From CAIRDP01 sp037138335 (GTDB taxonomy: Bacteria > Bacteroidota > Bacteroidia > Bacteroidales > FEN-979), in the NCBI GenBank assembly GCA_037138335.1, contig JBAXIO010000018.1:1-64000 (forward strand): DNA of 64,000 bases, read 5' to 3'. This document shows, piece after piece, positions 17,165 through 26,515 of this stretch; position 1 is the stretch's first letter, and every line of letters begins with the position of its first letter. The notes below the pieces were generated by a model. That model did no database searches. It was not told the DNA's origin and saw only the letters and a list, made by a program, of their open reading frames with translations. The translations under genes and the position numbers were made by a program.

Positions 17165-18253
17165 TTAAAATGAAAGGGTTCCCTCCTGATTGCCGGTCTG
17201 CAGCCTGAACTTCGCAAAAACCGGATTATGGTCGGAGTTCGCGAATCCCTTATCCGCAGTAAAACAATTTAACACCGTTACATTAGGAGAAATTACAAAG
17301 AAGTCAATTATTGTAGTCCCGGTCTTCCCTTTCTGATAAGGGGCATCGAGGTTGCGGTTCGTTGGCAATAACGGGTCATAAACAGCCTTCCATCCCGGCA
17401 TGAAATTATCATCCAGTGAATATTGAATTGAAAATGTTTTGTCGCCTGAATTTATCTTCTTCTGATCGAATTCCTTAGGGTTCATGTTCCAGTCGCCGCC
17501 GATGACAATATAGTTTCCCTTCTGGTATTCCCTCTGAAGGTAAGCCTGGAGGATGTCGAGTTCTTTCCTTCGTAATTCCCCGGTTTCATCGTAGGCCGAA
17601 TTGTGAAGGTTTACCAGTATCAGCTGTTTGCCCCCGCAAACAGTAAATGTAGAGCAAATGAAACAACGCTTAAGCCATAACAATCGTTTAGGCCAGTAAA
17701 AATAGGCATCGTATGCATGGCGCTCATTGCTTTCGGGAGTGTATCTTGAGAATGTACAAAGGCCTGCTATTACTTTTCCTATCGGTTCCGAAAAAGGAAC
17801 AGGGATAAATTTAACTACGTAATTCAGGGCAAAAGCGCTGCAATATTCAGGCAATACAGCTTCTAAGCCGCTTTGCTGATCCAGGCGGTAGGTCCTTTTA
17901 CAATCCCTGTCGGCTTCCTGTATATACATGAAGTCGATCGTGTCACTCGATTTCAGCTCCCTGCAAATACCCTGAAAACATTTTTCCATTTCAGCCTTGC
18001 CCGAACGCACCATACTCCCTCCATCGAAAAAATAGTCCATCCCGCAGCCCAGTCCGGCATAGCCAATATTCCAGGTAAGAAATGAAAAATCGGTTTTATC
18101 TGCCTGCAGGGGCTTGCCTTTCCCGTTTACAGGCACAGGTTCAATCAGGGCCGGTTTATATTCGGTAAACTGAAGGAAAAACAATAAACCAATCAGTACA
18201 AGGGACGGTAAACCCGCCACAATCCCTATCGAGTAAATCATTATCCTTTTCAT
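17165..18253 (-). CDS. Membrane-anchored endonuclease/exonuclease/phosphatase-family protein
   Basis: A 362-residue EEP-fold hydrolase with one N-terminal transmembrane helix (about residues 5-28), so the catalytic domain is probably in the periplasm. The metal and catalytic motifs are in order: TWNIGYAG, YIQEADRD (metal-binding Glu), LVNLHNSAYD, VIGGDWNMNP (Asp and Asn) and the closing SDHNPVFAKF. The fold covers nucleases, sphingomyelinases and inositol phosphatases, and nothing here singles out a substrate. A periplasmic phosphodiesterase is the safest reading. It heads a minus-strand pair with the pseudouridine synthase and is divergent from the GH3 gene. Confidence 0.8.
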   Translation of the reverse strand: MKRIMIYSIGIVAGLPSLVLIGLLFFLQFTEYKPALIEPVPVNGKGKPLQADKTDFSFLTWNIGYAGLGCGMDYFFDGGSMVRSGKAEMEKCFQGICRELKSSDTIDFMYIQEADRDCKRTYRLDQQSGLEAVLPEYCSAFALNYVVKFIPVPFSEPIGKVIAGLCTFSRYTPESNERHAYDAYFYWPKRLLWLKRCFICSTFTVCGGKQLILVNLHNSAYDETGELRRKELDILQAYLQREYQKGNYIVIGGDWNMNPKEFDQKKINSGDKTFSIQYSLDDNFMPGWKAVYDPLLPTNRNLDAPYQKGKTGTTIIDFFVISPNVTVLNCFTADKGFANSDHNPVFAKFRLQTGNQEGTLSF

Positions 18254-18356
18254 TTGCTGCTAATTATCCTGATTACATCTGATAATCTGAGGGTTAATTC
18301 GTACCGAAATTAAGTATCTTTTTTGTATTTTTACACGATTATATAATATTTCAGGG

Positions 18357-19889
18357 ATGCCGCTGCTGGGATCGATTATTAAAAAAGCTTACGAGTTACG
18401 CCGATTCCCGATTGACATAAAAAATATTGATCCTGTAGGCGAGCAAAAAAAAGTCCTGAAAAGACTGCTGGCCAAAGCCCAGGGAACTGCATTCGGCGAG
18501 CATTACAGGTTCCAGGACATCCTTGCATCTTCAGACATCCCGCACAGATTTCGGGAGAGCATTCCGGTCCATGATTATAATTCCATGTTCCGTTCCTGGT
18601 GGTACAGGAGCCTTAACGGTGAATCCTATGTTACCTGGCCTGGCCGGGTTAAATATTTCGCACTGACTTCGGGCACTGCCGATGCCTCCTCAAAACAGAT
18701 CCCGGTAACCAGCGATATGCTTTGGGCCATTCGTAAAGCCAGTATACGGCTGCTCGTAAGCACAACAAAATATGACTTCCCGGATGAGTTTTATGAAAAG
18801 GGGATACTAATGATTGGAGGGAGCACCCACCTGCAATATAACGGGACTTATTACCAGGGAGATGTTTCGGGTATCACCGCTAAAACCATTCCATTCTGGT
18901 TCCAGCATTTCTACAAGCCCGGAAACAGTATCTCAAGGGAGACCGAATGGCAGGTAAAACTTAACGAGATAGTACGTAACGCCTCCAGCTGGGATATCGG
19001 CATTGTGGCAGGTGTTCCGGCCTGGATCCAGATCATACTTGAACGGATAATTTCAGAATACAAACTCAGGAACATTCATGAGATCTGGCCAAATTTCGGT
19101 GCTTATGTCCATAGCGGGGTTTCTTTTGAACCTTATGTGAACAGCTTCCTGCCTTTGCTTGGAAAGCCGATAGTATACAACGAATCCTATCTCGCCTCGG
19201 AAGGGTATATTGCATATCAATTCCCCGAAAGCAGAAATGCGATGGGAATGATAACCGATAACGGGATATACTATGAATTCATTCCTTACACCTCCGCAAA
19301 TTTCGACGAAGACGGGAACCTTAAAGATAATACGGAATCACTGAGCCTTGAGGAAGTCACCGAAGGCCGTGAATATGCCCTCCTGCTTTCAAGTTGTGCA
19401 GGCGCCTGGAGGTACCTCATAGGTGATACGATTAAATTTACAAATACAAAAACCTGCGAGATACAACTTACGGGCAGGACTAAGAATTTTCTGAGTTTAT
19501 GCGGTGAACATCTGTCTCAGGATAATATGAACAGGGCGGTAAAGATGCTCCAGGATGAAATGAATATTAAAATCAACGAGTTTACGGTTTGCGGCATCCG
19601 TCACGGATCCCTGTTCGGCCATAAATGGTACCTGGGAACCGATTCTTCAGCCGATCCTGTCGCCATTGCGAACAAACTGGATGATTGCCTTAAGGTCCTC
19701 AACGACGATTATCGTGTTGAAAGGCTTGAAGCTATAAAAGAGATTCAGGCAGAAATTGTACCTTTGCAGGCTTTCTATGACTGGATGAAAATCCAGGGAA
19801 AAGAAGGAGGGGCTCATAAATTTCCCCGCGTACTGAAAAACCAGCAACTTAAATCCTGGGAAGAACATCTTAGAAATTATGGTTGTTAA
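18357..19889 (+). CDS. GH3 auxin-responsive-promoter family acyl-adenylating enzyme
   Basis: GH3 proteins are adenylate-forming enzymes; plant members join auxin or jasmonate to amino acids. This 510-residue protein spans the whole family. The phosphate-binding motif is FALTSGTADASSKQIPVT at about 99-116. The middle holds YVHSGVSFEPYVNSF and YNESYLASEGYIAYQ, and the end has FLSLCGEHLSQDNMNRAV, all family blocks. Bacterial substrates are not established. The stop overlaps the start of a LysE-type exporter by 11 bases, so the two are translationally coupled, which suggests the product or an amino-acid substrate is exported. No signal peptide is seen, so it should be cytoplasmic. Confidence 0.88.
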   Translation: MPLLGSIIKKAYELRRFPIDIKNIDPVGEQKKVLKRLLAKAQGTAFGEHYRFQDILASSDIPHRFRESIPVHDYNSMFRSWWYRSLNGESYVTWPGRVKYFALTSGTADASSKQIPVTSDMLWAIRKASIRLLVSTTKYDFPDEFYEKGILMIGGSTHLQYNGTYYQGDVSGITAKTIPFWFQHFYKPGNSISRETEWQVKLNEIVRNASSWDIGIVAGVPAWIQIILERIISEYKLRNIHEIWPNFGAYVHSGVSFEPYVNSFLPLLGKPIVYNESYLASEGYIAYQFPESRNAMGMITDNGIYYEFIPYTSANFDEDGNLKDNTESLSLEEVTEGREYALLLSSCAGAWRYLIGDTIKFTNTKTCEIQLTGRTKNFLSLCGEHLSQDNMNRAVKMLQDEMNIKINEFTVCGIRHGSLFGHKWYLGTDSSADPVAIANKLDDCLKVLNDDYRVERLEAIKEIQAEIVPLQAFYDWMKIQGKEGGAHKFPRVLKNQQLKSWEEHLRNYGC

Positions 19890-20562
19890 CAGCCTTGCAA
19901 TATTCCACCCTCTTTTTGAGGGTATGATCCTTGGGATTACCGTTGCCATAACGCTTGGGCCTGCTCTTTTTGCACTTCTTCAAACGAGCGTTAAGCATGG
20001 CGTTAAAACCGGCATTTTTCTCGCGCTTGGAATTTTTGCCAGCGACCTGGCCCTGGTCATTGGTTTTTATTTCGGGGCTTCCCAGATTGTAAATGACAAA
20101 TTTTATCATCTTATCCTTGGAGTTATCGGGGGTGCCATAATGACTATTTTCGGCATCTATACCTTCCTGAAGAAGATCCCGATGACCGAGCAGGTTGAGG
20201 CGATTAATGAAATAAAGGTCAAGAAACCAGGGCTCCTTCCATATTTTTTCAAAGGATTTGTGATCAACCTTGCAAATCCTTTTCTCTGGGTATTCTGGAT
20301 CACTTCCATGCTGGCAATTAATGCAACTTACGGGGGCGACCAGAGAGCTGTTGCTCTTTTCTTTACCGGGACCTTGTTCATGGTCCTCACAACCGACATA
20401 CTGAAATGCGTCCTTGCCAACAGGATTAAAATCCTTGGTAACCCCCAGGTGAAATTATGGCTGAACAGGATTGTAGGCTTGCTTTTCATGATCATCGGTT
20501 CATTCATCATTGCAGGGTCCCTGTTCGAATATTACCGTGGAATTCAAATACATATGCCTTAA
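19879..20562 (+). CDS. LysE/RhtB-family amino-acid exporter
   Basis: A 227-residue membrane protein with about six hydrophobic helices. The N-terminal GITVAITLGPALFALLQTSVKHGVKTGIF carries the G-x-x-x-GP core of the LysE superfamily, and GFVINLANPFLWVFWI in the middle is the second conserved NP(F/K) motif. Members export basic or small neutral amino acids or their derivatives with the proton gradient. It overlaps the preceding GH3 gene by 11 bases. The genes are likely one unit, and the transported molecule may relate to the GH3 reaction, but this is inferred from arrangement only. Confidence 0.85.
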   Translation: MVVNSLAIFHPLFEGMILGITVAITLGPALFALLQTSVKHGVKTGIFLALGIFASDLALVIGFYFGASQIVNDKFYHLILGVIGGAIMTIFGIYTFLKKIPMTEQVEAINEIKVKKPGLLPYFFKGFVINLANPFLWVFWITSMLAINATYGGDQRAVALFFTGTLFMVLTTDILKCVLANRIKILGNPQVKLWLNRIVGLLFMIIGSFIIAGSLFEYYRGIQIHMP

Positions 20563-20602
20563 TTCACTACTAAACTCCTAATCCATCACTATCAATTACA
20601 AC

Positions 20603-22777
20603 ATGAAAAAAATGATCTTTGCGGCACTTGGTTTACTGATGTGGACATTGCCTGTTATAGCCGACAACCCTCCCGAAGAGGGAATGTGGTTACCGCTTCT
20701 TCTCGACCGCCTCAATTATGTTGATATGCAAAAAATGGGGCTTCACCTCACCGCCGGGGAACTTTATAATATCAACCACTCAAGCCTGAAAGACGCAATT
20801 GTAGGCCTTTCGGCAAACGGGGGCGGACAGGGCTTTTTCTGCACTGCTGAAGTTGTTTCAGACCAGGGGCTGATCTTCACAAATCACCATTGCGGCTTTA
20901 ATGCAGTTCAAAGCCATAGCACCACCGAACATGATTATCTCACAAACGGGTTCTGGGCCATGAATAAAAGCGAGGAACTCCCAAATGAAAGGATGTGCGC
21001 TTCTTTCCTTGTTCGGGTTGAAAATATTACCGACTCCATTATCCCTTTTCTCGCGGATACTTTAAAAGAGCTTGACAGGCAGGCTAAGATTCGCAACATC
21101 AGCAATAAGTTTAAGAAGAAAGCTGAAGAAGACGGGAAATTTGATGCAGCCGTGCAATCTTTCTTTTCAGGCAATGAATACTACCTTTTTGTATATAAAA
21201 CATACCGGGACGTAAGGCTTGTTGGCGCCCCCCCCTCGTCAATCGGAAAGTTTGGCGGGGATACCGACAACTGGATGTGGCCAAGGCATACAGGCGATTT
21301 TACAATCTTCCGTATTTATGGTGACTCAACGGGAAACCCTTCGAAATACTCAAAAAACAATGTTCCCATTAAGGCTTCATACCATTTGCCGATAAGTCTT
21401 AAAGGCATTAAGAAAAACGATTTCGCGATGATCTGGGGTTATCCTGCCAGGACCTCGCGATATCTTACTTCCTACGGTATTGAGTTCAACCTCTCTGTTC
21501 AATACCCTTCACTCATTGCTATCTATGGCAAGAACCTGGAAGTGATGAAAGCAAGAATGGATGTTGACAAGGCCGTGAAAATCGCATATGCCGGGAATTA
21601 CGCACAAGTTGCCAATACCTGGAAAAATTACATCGGCCAGTCTAAAATGTTGAAGCGTAACCATGTCGAAGTCAAAAAGAAAGAAATTGAAACTGCTTTC
21701 GTTGCCTGGTACAGCAAGGACCCTGCCCGCCAAAAGAAATACGGGCATGTTCTGGATGACCTGAAACAAGGGTACGCTGCCATGATAAAAGCAGCCATCC
21801 CCATGTATTACTCGAGCATGGGTGCATCGGCCCTCGATATCCTGCAGATAGCAGGTAAAGCTTCTGCAATAGAAGAGGCTTATGTGAAGAAGGATAAAGC
21901 TGCCCTTGCCAAAGCCGTGGAAGCATATAAATCGACTGTTCCGTCACTTTTTAAAGGGAAAGACCAGCTCATTGAAAAAAATAAACTTTTTGAGATGCTT
22001 ACCTTATATTTCCAGAATGTACTGGCTTCCGAACAGCCTGCGATCTTCAGTGAAATTTCAAAGGAATACGGCAATGATTTAAAGGCTTATGCCGAAATGG
22101 TCTATTCCACTTCTATTTTTGCCTCAACCGAAAAGCTGAATAAATTCCTGGATAAACCAAACCGGAAAACTCTGGAAAAAGATCCGGCATGGAAGCTGTC
22201 CAGGTCGGTAAGTGAAACCTCGGCGAGGTATTCCAATGCCATGACTTCCCTGAGAAATGCCGTTGCATCGGGCAACCGGGTGTTTATTGCAGGGATACGG
22301 GAAATGGATCCTGACAAAAAATTCTATTCTGATGCCAATTCAACCATGCGCATGAGTTATGGGAAAGTGCTAGACTACTTCCCGGCCGATGCAGTACACT
22401 ATGATTATATTACCACCTTGTCAGGAGTAATGCAAAAGGAAGATCCCGATAACGAAGAGTTCATCGTCGAGAAGAAACTGAAGGACCTCTACCAGCAGAA
22501 AGATTACGGCAGGTATGGTCAGGACGGCGAAATGATCGTTTGCTTTCTTACCACCAACGATATAACCGGAGGTAATTCGGGAAGCCCGGTCATCAATGCC
22601 GACGGACAGCTGATCGGGCTGGCCTTCGACGGGAACTGGGAGGCAATGAGCGGAGATATTATGTTTGAACCCGATCTGCAAAGAACCATCAATGTGGATA
22701 TACGCTATGTGCTGTTCATCATAGATAAATTTGCAGGTGCAACAAACCTCATAAATGAACTTACCCTGATTCAATAA
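20603..22777 (+). CDS. S46-family dipeptidyl-peptidase, DPP7-like
   Basis: A secreted serine peptidase that removes dipeptides from oligopeptides in the periplasm. The signal peptide is about residues 1-20. The catalytic triad is visible: His in TNHHCGF at about 94-99, Asp in the FGGDTDNWMWPRHTGDF block, and Ser659 in TGGNSGSP. Eighteen residues after that Ser is Gly677 (FDGNWEAMSG). The matching residue is Gly in DPP7, which takes hydrophobic P1 residues, and Arg in DPP11, which takes Asp/Glu, so DPP7-like specificity is expected. The length of 724 residues is normal. It stands alone 40 bases after the LysE gene and is followed by a strong terminator. It suits a peptide-fermenting lifestyle. 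Confidence 0.92.
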   Translation: MKKMIFAALGLLMWTLPVIADNPPEEGMWLPLLLDRLNYVDMQKMGLHLTAGELYNINHSSLKDAIVGLSANGGGQGFFCTAEVVSDQGLIFTNHHCGFNAVQSHSTTEHDYLTNGFWAMNKSEELPNERMCASFLVRVENITDSIIPFLADTLKELDRQAKIRNISNKFKKKAEEDGKFDAAVQSFFSGNEYYLFVYKTYRDVRLVGAPPSSIGKFGGDTDNWMWPRHTGDFTIFRIYGDSTGNPSKYSKNNVPIKASYHLPISLKGIKKNDFAMIWGYPARTSRYLTSYGIEFNLSVQYPSLIAIYGKNLEVMKARMDVDKAVKIAYAGNYAQVANTWKNYIGQSKMLKRNHVEVKKKEIETAFVAWYSKDPARQKKYGHVLDDLKQGYAAMIKAAIPMYYSSMGASALDILQIAGKASAIEEAYVKKDKAALAKAVEAYKSTVPSLFKGKDQLIEKNKLFEMLTLYFQNVLASEQPAIFSEISKEYGNDLKAYAEMVYSTSIFASTEKLNKFLDKPNRKTLEKDPAWKLSRSVSETSARYSNAMTSLRNAVASGNRVFIAGIREMDPDKKFYSDANSTMRMSYGKVLDYFPADAVHYDYITTLSGVMQKEDPDNEEFIVEKKLKDLYQQKDYGRYGQDGEMIVCFLTTNDITGGNSGSPVINADGQLIGLAFDGNWEAMSGDIMFEPDLQRTINVDIRYVLFIIDKFAGATNLINELTLIQ

Positions 22778-22807
22778 ATTATCGTTTTCAATTGATGTTG
22801 TAACGTT

Positions 22808-22845
22808 CCCCGGTACGGAGTTTCCCTCAATACCGGGGATTTTTT
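22808..22845 (+). terminator. Intrinsic terminator of the S46 peptidase gene
   Basis: CCCCGGTA (22808-22815) pairs perfectly with TACCGGGG (22831-22838) around a 15-base loop, followed by A and six T. It lies 31 bases after the stop. The remaining bases to the next gene show nothing else recognisable. Confidence 0.88.
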
Positions 22846-22983
22846 CGCAGGTTGATCCAGAATTTTCAGCGATGGATTAAGCGGCTTTATCGACAGAATC
22901 AACCTCATTGCAGATTAGGCCTGAAATTATAATCCTATAGCAAAATATTTTCCTATATTAGCGCTGATTTTCAATTGTATCGG

Positions 22984-23997
22984 ATGAAACTTAAATACAA
23001 AATACTAATCCATGTGGTCTTCTGGTTATACATTTTCAACCAGGCCGTTTTCCCTTATTTTTTAAATAAGGAAGTCCCTTACCTGGTAAAAGACCTGATC
23101 ATCCATATGCTGACCGGGATGGTTACCTTTTACGGGTTTTATTTTTCATATAAATATCTATTCCGGTTTGAAAAGAAAGTGTACAGTGTATTTATAGGCC
23201 TGTTCCTTGCAGCACTGCTCCTGGCATGCAGAATTGGAATGGAGTACCCGTACTGGAAGTACATCGTAGGCTATGATATGACTAAAATGCCTTTGAGCAA
23301 GGAGTGGGTTTTCAACGATATCAGGCTGGTCATGATATTTTTCATTTACAGCGTACTCATCCGCCTGGCAATAAACTGGTATGAGAATCAGAAACTCCAG
23401 GCCGATTTCATCAACCAGAAACAGATCAGCGAACTCGCCTTGCTCAGATCACAGGTCAACCCGCATTTCTTTTTCAACACCCTGAATAATATTTATTCAC
23501 TAGTTTACCAGAAATCGGATGATGCGCCTGAGGCTTTAATGAAGCTGTCGTCCATTATGAGGTATATGCTTTATGACGCCACCACCGACAAAGTGCTTCT
23601 TGAAAAAGAAATTGAGTACCTCAAGAGCTTCATTGAACTTGAGAAACTCAGGTTGAGGAATAAAGATTACGTTACCCTTCAAATCAACGGAACTGCCGAA
23701 GGAATTACCATTGCACCAATGCTCCTGATCCCTTTTGTTGAGAATGCATTCAAACATGCCAGCCGCACTGTTCCGTCACCGGGAATCATGGTCAGTATTG
23801 ATATCCTTCCCCTTGAAATAATATTTCAGGTGAAAAATTTCATACGTAAAAATCAGCAGGCGCCAAAAGACCAGCAGGGAGGTATCGGGCTAATCAATAT
23901 ACGCCGCAGGCTGGAATTGTTGTACCCCCAGAAATACAGCCTCGACATAACAACTACTGAAGATTTATTTGTTGTTAAATTAATAATTCGAAACTGA
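22984..23997 (+). CDS. LytS/YehU-type sensor histidine kinase
   Basis: The ATG at 22984 (MKLKYKILIHVVFWLYIF) is preferred over a TTG nine bases upstream. Four transmembrane helices fill residues about 8-130 with no separate sensor domain. The His_kinase domain (PF06580) follows with LALLRSQVNPHFFFNTLNNIYSLV, where the His in NPHF is the phosphorylated residue. The ATP-binding domain has LLIPFVENAFKHAS (N box) and GGIGLINIRRRLELLYP (G box). It overlaps the response regulator by one base (TGATG), a coupled two-component pair. The signal is unknown; the sensor is probably within the membrane. Confidence 0.9.
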   Translation: MKLKYKILIHVVFWLYIFNQAVFPYFLNKEVPYLVKDLIIHMLTGMVTFYGFYFSYKYLFRFEKKVYSVFIGLFLAALLLACRIGMEYPYWKYIVGYDMTKMPLSKEWVFNDIRLVMIFFIYSVLIRLAINWYENQKLQADFINQKQISELALLRSQVNPHFFFNTLNNIYSLVYQKSDDAPEALMKLSSIMRYMLYDATTDKVLLEKEIEYLKSFIELEKLRLRNKDYVTLQINGTAEGITIAPMLLIPFVENAFKHASRTVPSPGIMVSIDILPLEIIFQVKNFIRKNQQAPKDQQGGIGLINIRRRLELLYPQKYSLDITTTEDLFVVKLIIRN

Positions 23998-24728
23998 TGC
24001 AGATAGATTGTATTGCTATAGACGATGAGCCCCTTGCATTGGACATCATAAAGGATTATTGTTCAAAAGTGTCTTTTCTTAATCTTTTGAAAACCTTCGA
24101 CAATGCCGTGGATTCTATCGAATTTATCCGCTCTGGTAAGGTTAGCCTCATATTTCTCGATATCCAGATGGAAGAACTGTCGGGGATTCAACTTCTCAAT
24201 TCCCTTCAGAATCCGCCTTTTGTGATCTTCACTACAGCCTATGAAAATTATGCCATCCAGGGATTTGAACTGGATGTGGTGGATTACATGCTGAAACCTA
24301 TTTCCTTCGCCAGGTTTTTAAAAGGGGTGAATAAGGTTTATGAGCGTATGCAATTGGAAAACAACGTGCGCGAAAAACCAGCCCCGGCTGATATTAAAGG
24401 TCCTGCGCAATCATATTTCTTCGTAAAAACAGAAACACGCATGGAAAGGATAGAATGTCCCGATGTTTTATATGTGGAAGGCATGGGCGACTATTGGAGA
24501 ATCGTGACAAAAACGAGAAGGATAATGACCCTCATGAATTCCAAAAAACTTGAAGAAGTTCTCCACGAACCTTTATTCTGCAGGGTTCATAAATCTTTTT
24601 TCGTAGCCCTCGACAAGATAGAATCAATCGAAAGAAACCGAATCAAGATCTTTGATAAATATATTCCTGTGAGCGAAACGTTCCGCAAGAACTTCTTTGA
24701 CCTTATCGAAAAGAACAAGCTTGCCTGA
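23997..24728 (+). CDS. LytTR-family response regulator
   Basis: Residues 1-120 form a receiver domain with the acidic pair IDDEP near 9-12, the phosphoacceptor Asp in IFLDIQM near 57, the Thr in FTTAYENYAIQGF and Lys in YMLKPISF. Residues about 140-243 form a LytTR DNA-binding domain (FFVKTETRMERIECPDVLYVEGMGDYWRIVTK; then FCRVHKSFFVALDKIESIERN). LytTR regulators usually bind paired direct repeats upstream of targets. Start and stop codons of the pair overlap. The targets cannot be seen in this window. It ends one base before a convergent gene. Confidence 0.92.
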   Translation: MQIDCIAIDDEPLALDIIKDYCSKVSFLNLLKTFDNAVDSIEFIRSGKVSLIFLDIQMEELSGIQLLNSLQNPPFVIFTTAYENYAIQGFELDVVDYMLKPISFARFLKGVNKVYERMQLENNVREKPAPADIKGPAQSYFFVKTETRMERIECPDVLYVEGMGDYWRIVTKTRRIMTLMNSKKLEEVLHEPLFCRVHKSFFVALDKIESIERNRIKIFDKYIPVSETFRKNFFDLIEKNKLA

Positions 24729-24729
24729 G

Positions 24730-26514
24730 CTATTTCCGGAATCTTTCAAGAAGGGACTGGTCGTGGAACTCCTTTGCCAATCCTTCAATCGTACTGAACG
24801 GCACTTCAAAAAGATCAAGTATCATCAGGGCGTCAAGACAGTTGTTAAACAGCGGGTCGACGTTGAATCCCAGCACTTCGGCATTAACACTGAGATATTT
24901 TTTTAACAGAACGGGGGTTTTATACTTCCGGTCAAAATCATTGATAAAAGAATCAAGCCTTCCCACATCTTTTTCGGTATACCTGAGAAAGAGATCTTTT
25001 TCAATTATCCTGCCGGGCTTTTCAACAAAAGGGTTCCTGGCTCTTATATATCCGGCAAATTCGGAATTAAAGTAGTTCGCCTTCAGAAATTCCACACAGA
25101 GTGTTTTTGAAAAGGTCCTGAACTCATTGCTTATACTTACAGGCCCGATCAGGTAACGGTAGTTGGGATTTTTCAGCAGAAGGTAAAGGATCCCTTTCCA
25201 TAATAAAAACAGTGAAAGAGGTTTTTTCTGGTATTCCTTAATGATGAATGAGCGGCCGAGTTCCAGGGAAACATTGAGTATTGGCGAGAATTTCCTGTTT
25301 ATCCTGAAGAGGCTCGTAATATAAAAGCCCTTGAGACCATAATTTGTGAGTATATGGTTTCCCTTGCCAACACGGTACCCCCCCACGAGTTGTTTCTCGC
25401 TTTGATCCCAGATAAAAAGCTGTTCAAAATACGGATCATACTGGTCTGTATCCAGGCTTTTATTGGTTCCTTCACCTACCTCCCGGTATGTCTTTTCCCT
25501 TCTCCTGCCAAGTTCCTTCAGGATATGAGGGATTTTCAAAGACGGGACGCAAAAAACCAAATTTTCTTTAATTCTGAACAGCAAGTGTTCAACGCCGATC
25601 TGATCTATTTCTTTCAGGATATGCTCATCGGGAACCTGGTCAATCAATGGTTCGGGGGAGTGGATAATGATCTGGTAATTATTATTTTTTCTCGATTCTT
25701 CGGTCAACCCCAGTACATACGTTTTCATCCGAAGGAACCTGCCGTAGTCTGCAATGTCTTTAAATTCCTTTTGTTCATCAACGGTAACAGGGGTCCCTAT
25801 TCTTATTCCGATTTCCTTACCTTCCTTATTGAATATTTCCGAAGGAAGTTTGACCGTTCTGAGGACGGGATGGATAAAACCAAGAATATTGAACAGAATG
25901 CTGTTGTGACCTGTAAAATAAACAGGAACAACAGGGACCCCGGCTTTTTTAATGAACTTCAGCATGGAATGCTGCCACTCCCTGTCGGTTATGGAATGGT
26001 GTGAGAGCTTATAGCTGCTCACCTCCCCGGCCGGGAAGAACCCCATCGGGCGGCCGCCTGAAAGGTGGGTAATCGCATCCTTCAGTCCCCCGAAACTGGA
26101 TTTAACGTCTTTGTGGGTTTCAAATGGGTTCACCCCAATGAAATAGTTCTGCAATGGAGCAATCTGCGTAAGTAAGAAATTCACAAGGACCTTATAATCG
26201 GGTCTCTGTTTCGTTATCATGGAGATCAGGATCAACCCGTCTATCCCTCCATAGGCGTGGTTTGAGATGGTGATGAAACTGCCTTCCTTCGGAATATTAT
26301 CAAGGTCAGTTTCAGGTACTTTATATTTTATACTTATGTCTTCGAGTATTTTATCGGTAAACAGCTGGGGGGGGAGATGAATATTGCTGCTGTATGTTTT
26401 ATTAACCAGGTCCAGCTTCAGAACGCTGAACAGGATCCTGGCGAGTCGTTCCCCTCCTAAAATCTGAAGGGTTTTACTGGCTTTGACCAGGTCTTTTGAA
26501 GATACAAGTTCCAT
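24730..26514 (-). CDS. olsF: Bifunctional PlsC-GNAT acyltransferase, OlsF-like amino-lipid synthase
   Basis: A 594-residue fusion. Residues about 70-270 are a PlsC-type O-acyltransferase with NH(x)4D spread as Asn85, His86, Asp92 and the FFPAGEVS block. Residues about 330-500 resemble OlsB, an ACP-dependent N-acyltransferase (DQYDPYFEQLFIWD, then QLVGGYRVGKG and LELGRSFI). The same two activities in one chain are known in OlsF, which makes ornithine lipids, and as separate GlsA and GlsB proteins that make glycine lipids in Bacteroides. A role in phosphorus-free amino-acyl lipids is therefore likely, with the amino acid uncertain. It begins one base after rnr ends, in an ABC-rnr-olsF unit. Confidence 0.7.
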   Translation of the reverse strand: MELVSSKDLVKASKTLQILGGERLARILFSVLKLDLVNKTYSSNIHLPPQLFTDKILEDISIKYKVPETDLDNIPKEGSFITISNHAYGGIDGLILISMITKQRPDYKVLVNFLLTQIAPLQNYFIGVNPFETHKDVKSSFGGLKDAITHLSGGRPMGFFPAGEVSSYKLSHHSITDREWQHSMLKFIKKAGVPVVPVYFTGHNSILFNILGFIHPVLRTVKLPSEIFNKEGKEIGIRIGTPVTVDEQKEFKDIADYGRFLRMKTYVLGLTEESRKNNNYQIIIHSPEPLIDQVPDEHILKEIDQIGVEHLLFRIKENLVFCVPSLKIPHILKELGRRREKTYREVGEGTNKSLDTDQYDPYFEQLFIWDQSEKQLVGGYRVGKGNHILTNYGLKGFYITSLFRINRKFSPILNVSLELGRSFIIKEYQKKPLSLFLLWKGILYLLLKNPNYRYLIGPVSISNEFRTFSKTLCVEFLKANYFNSEFAGYIRARNPFVEKPGRIIEKDLFLRYTEKDVGRLDSFINDFDRKYKTPVLLKKYLSVNAEVLGFNVDPLFNNCLDALMILDLFEVPFSTIEGLAKEFHDQSLLERFRK

Positions 26515-26515
26515 G

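Noticed and set aside
25354..26004. Plus-strand open frame of 216 codons opposite the OlsF-like gene
   Set aside because: It is antisense to a gene with conserved motifs and has none of its own.
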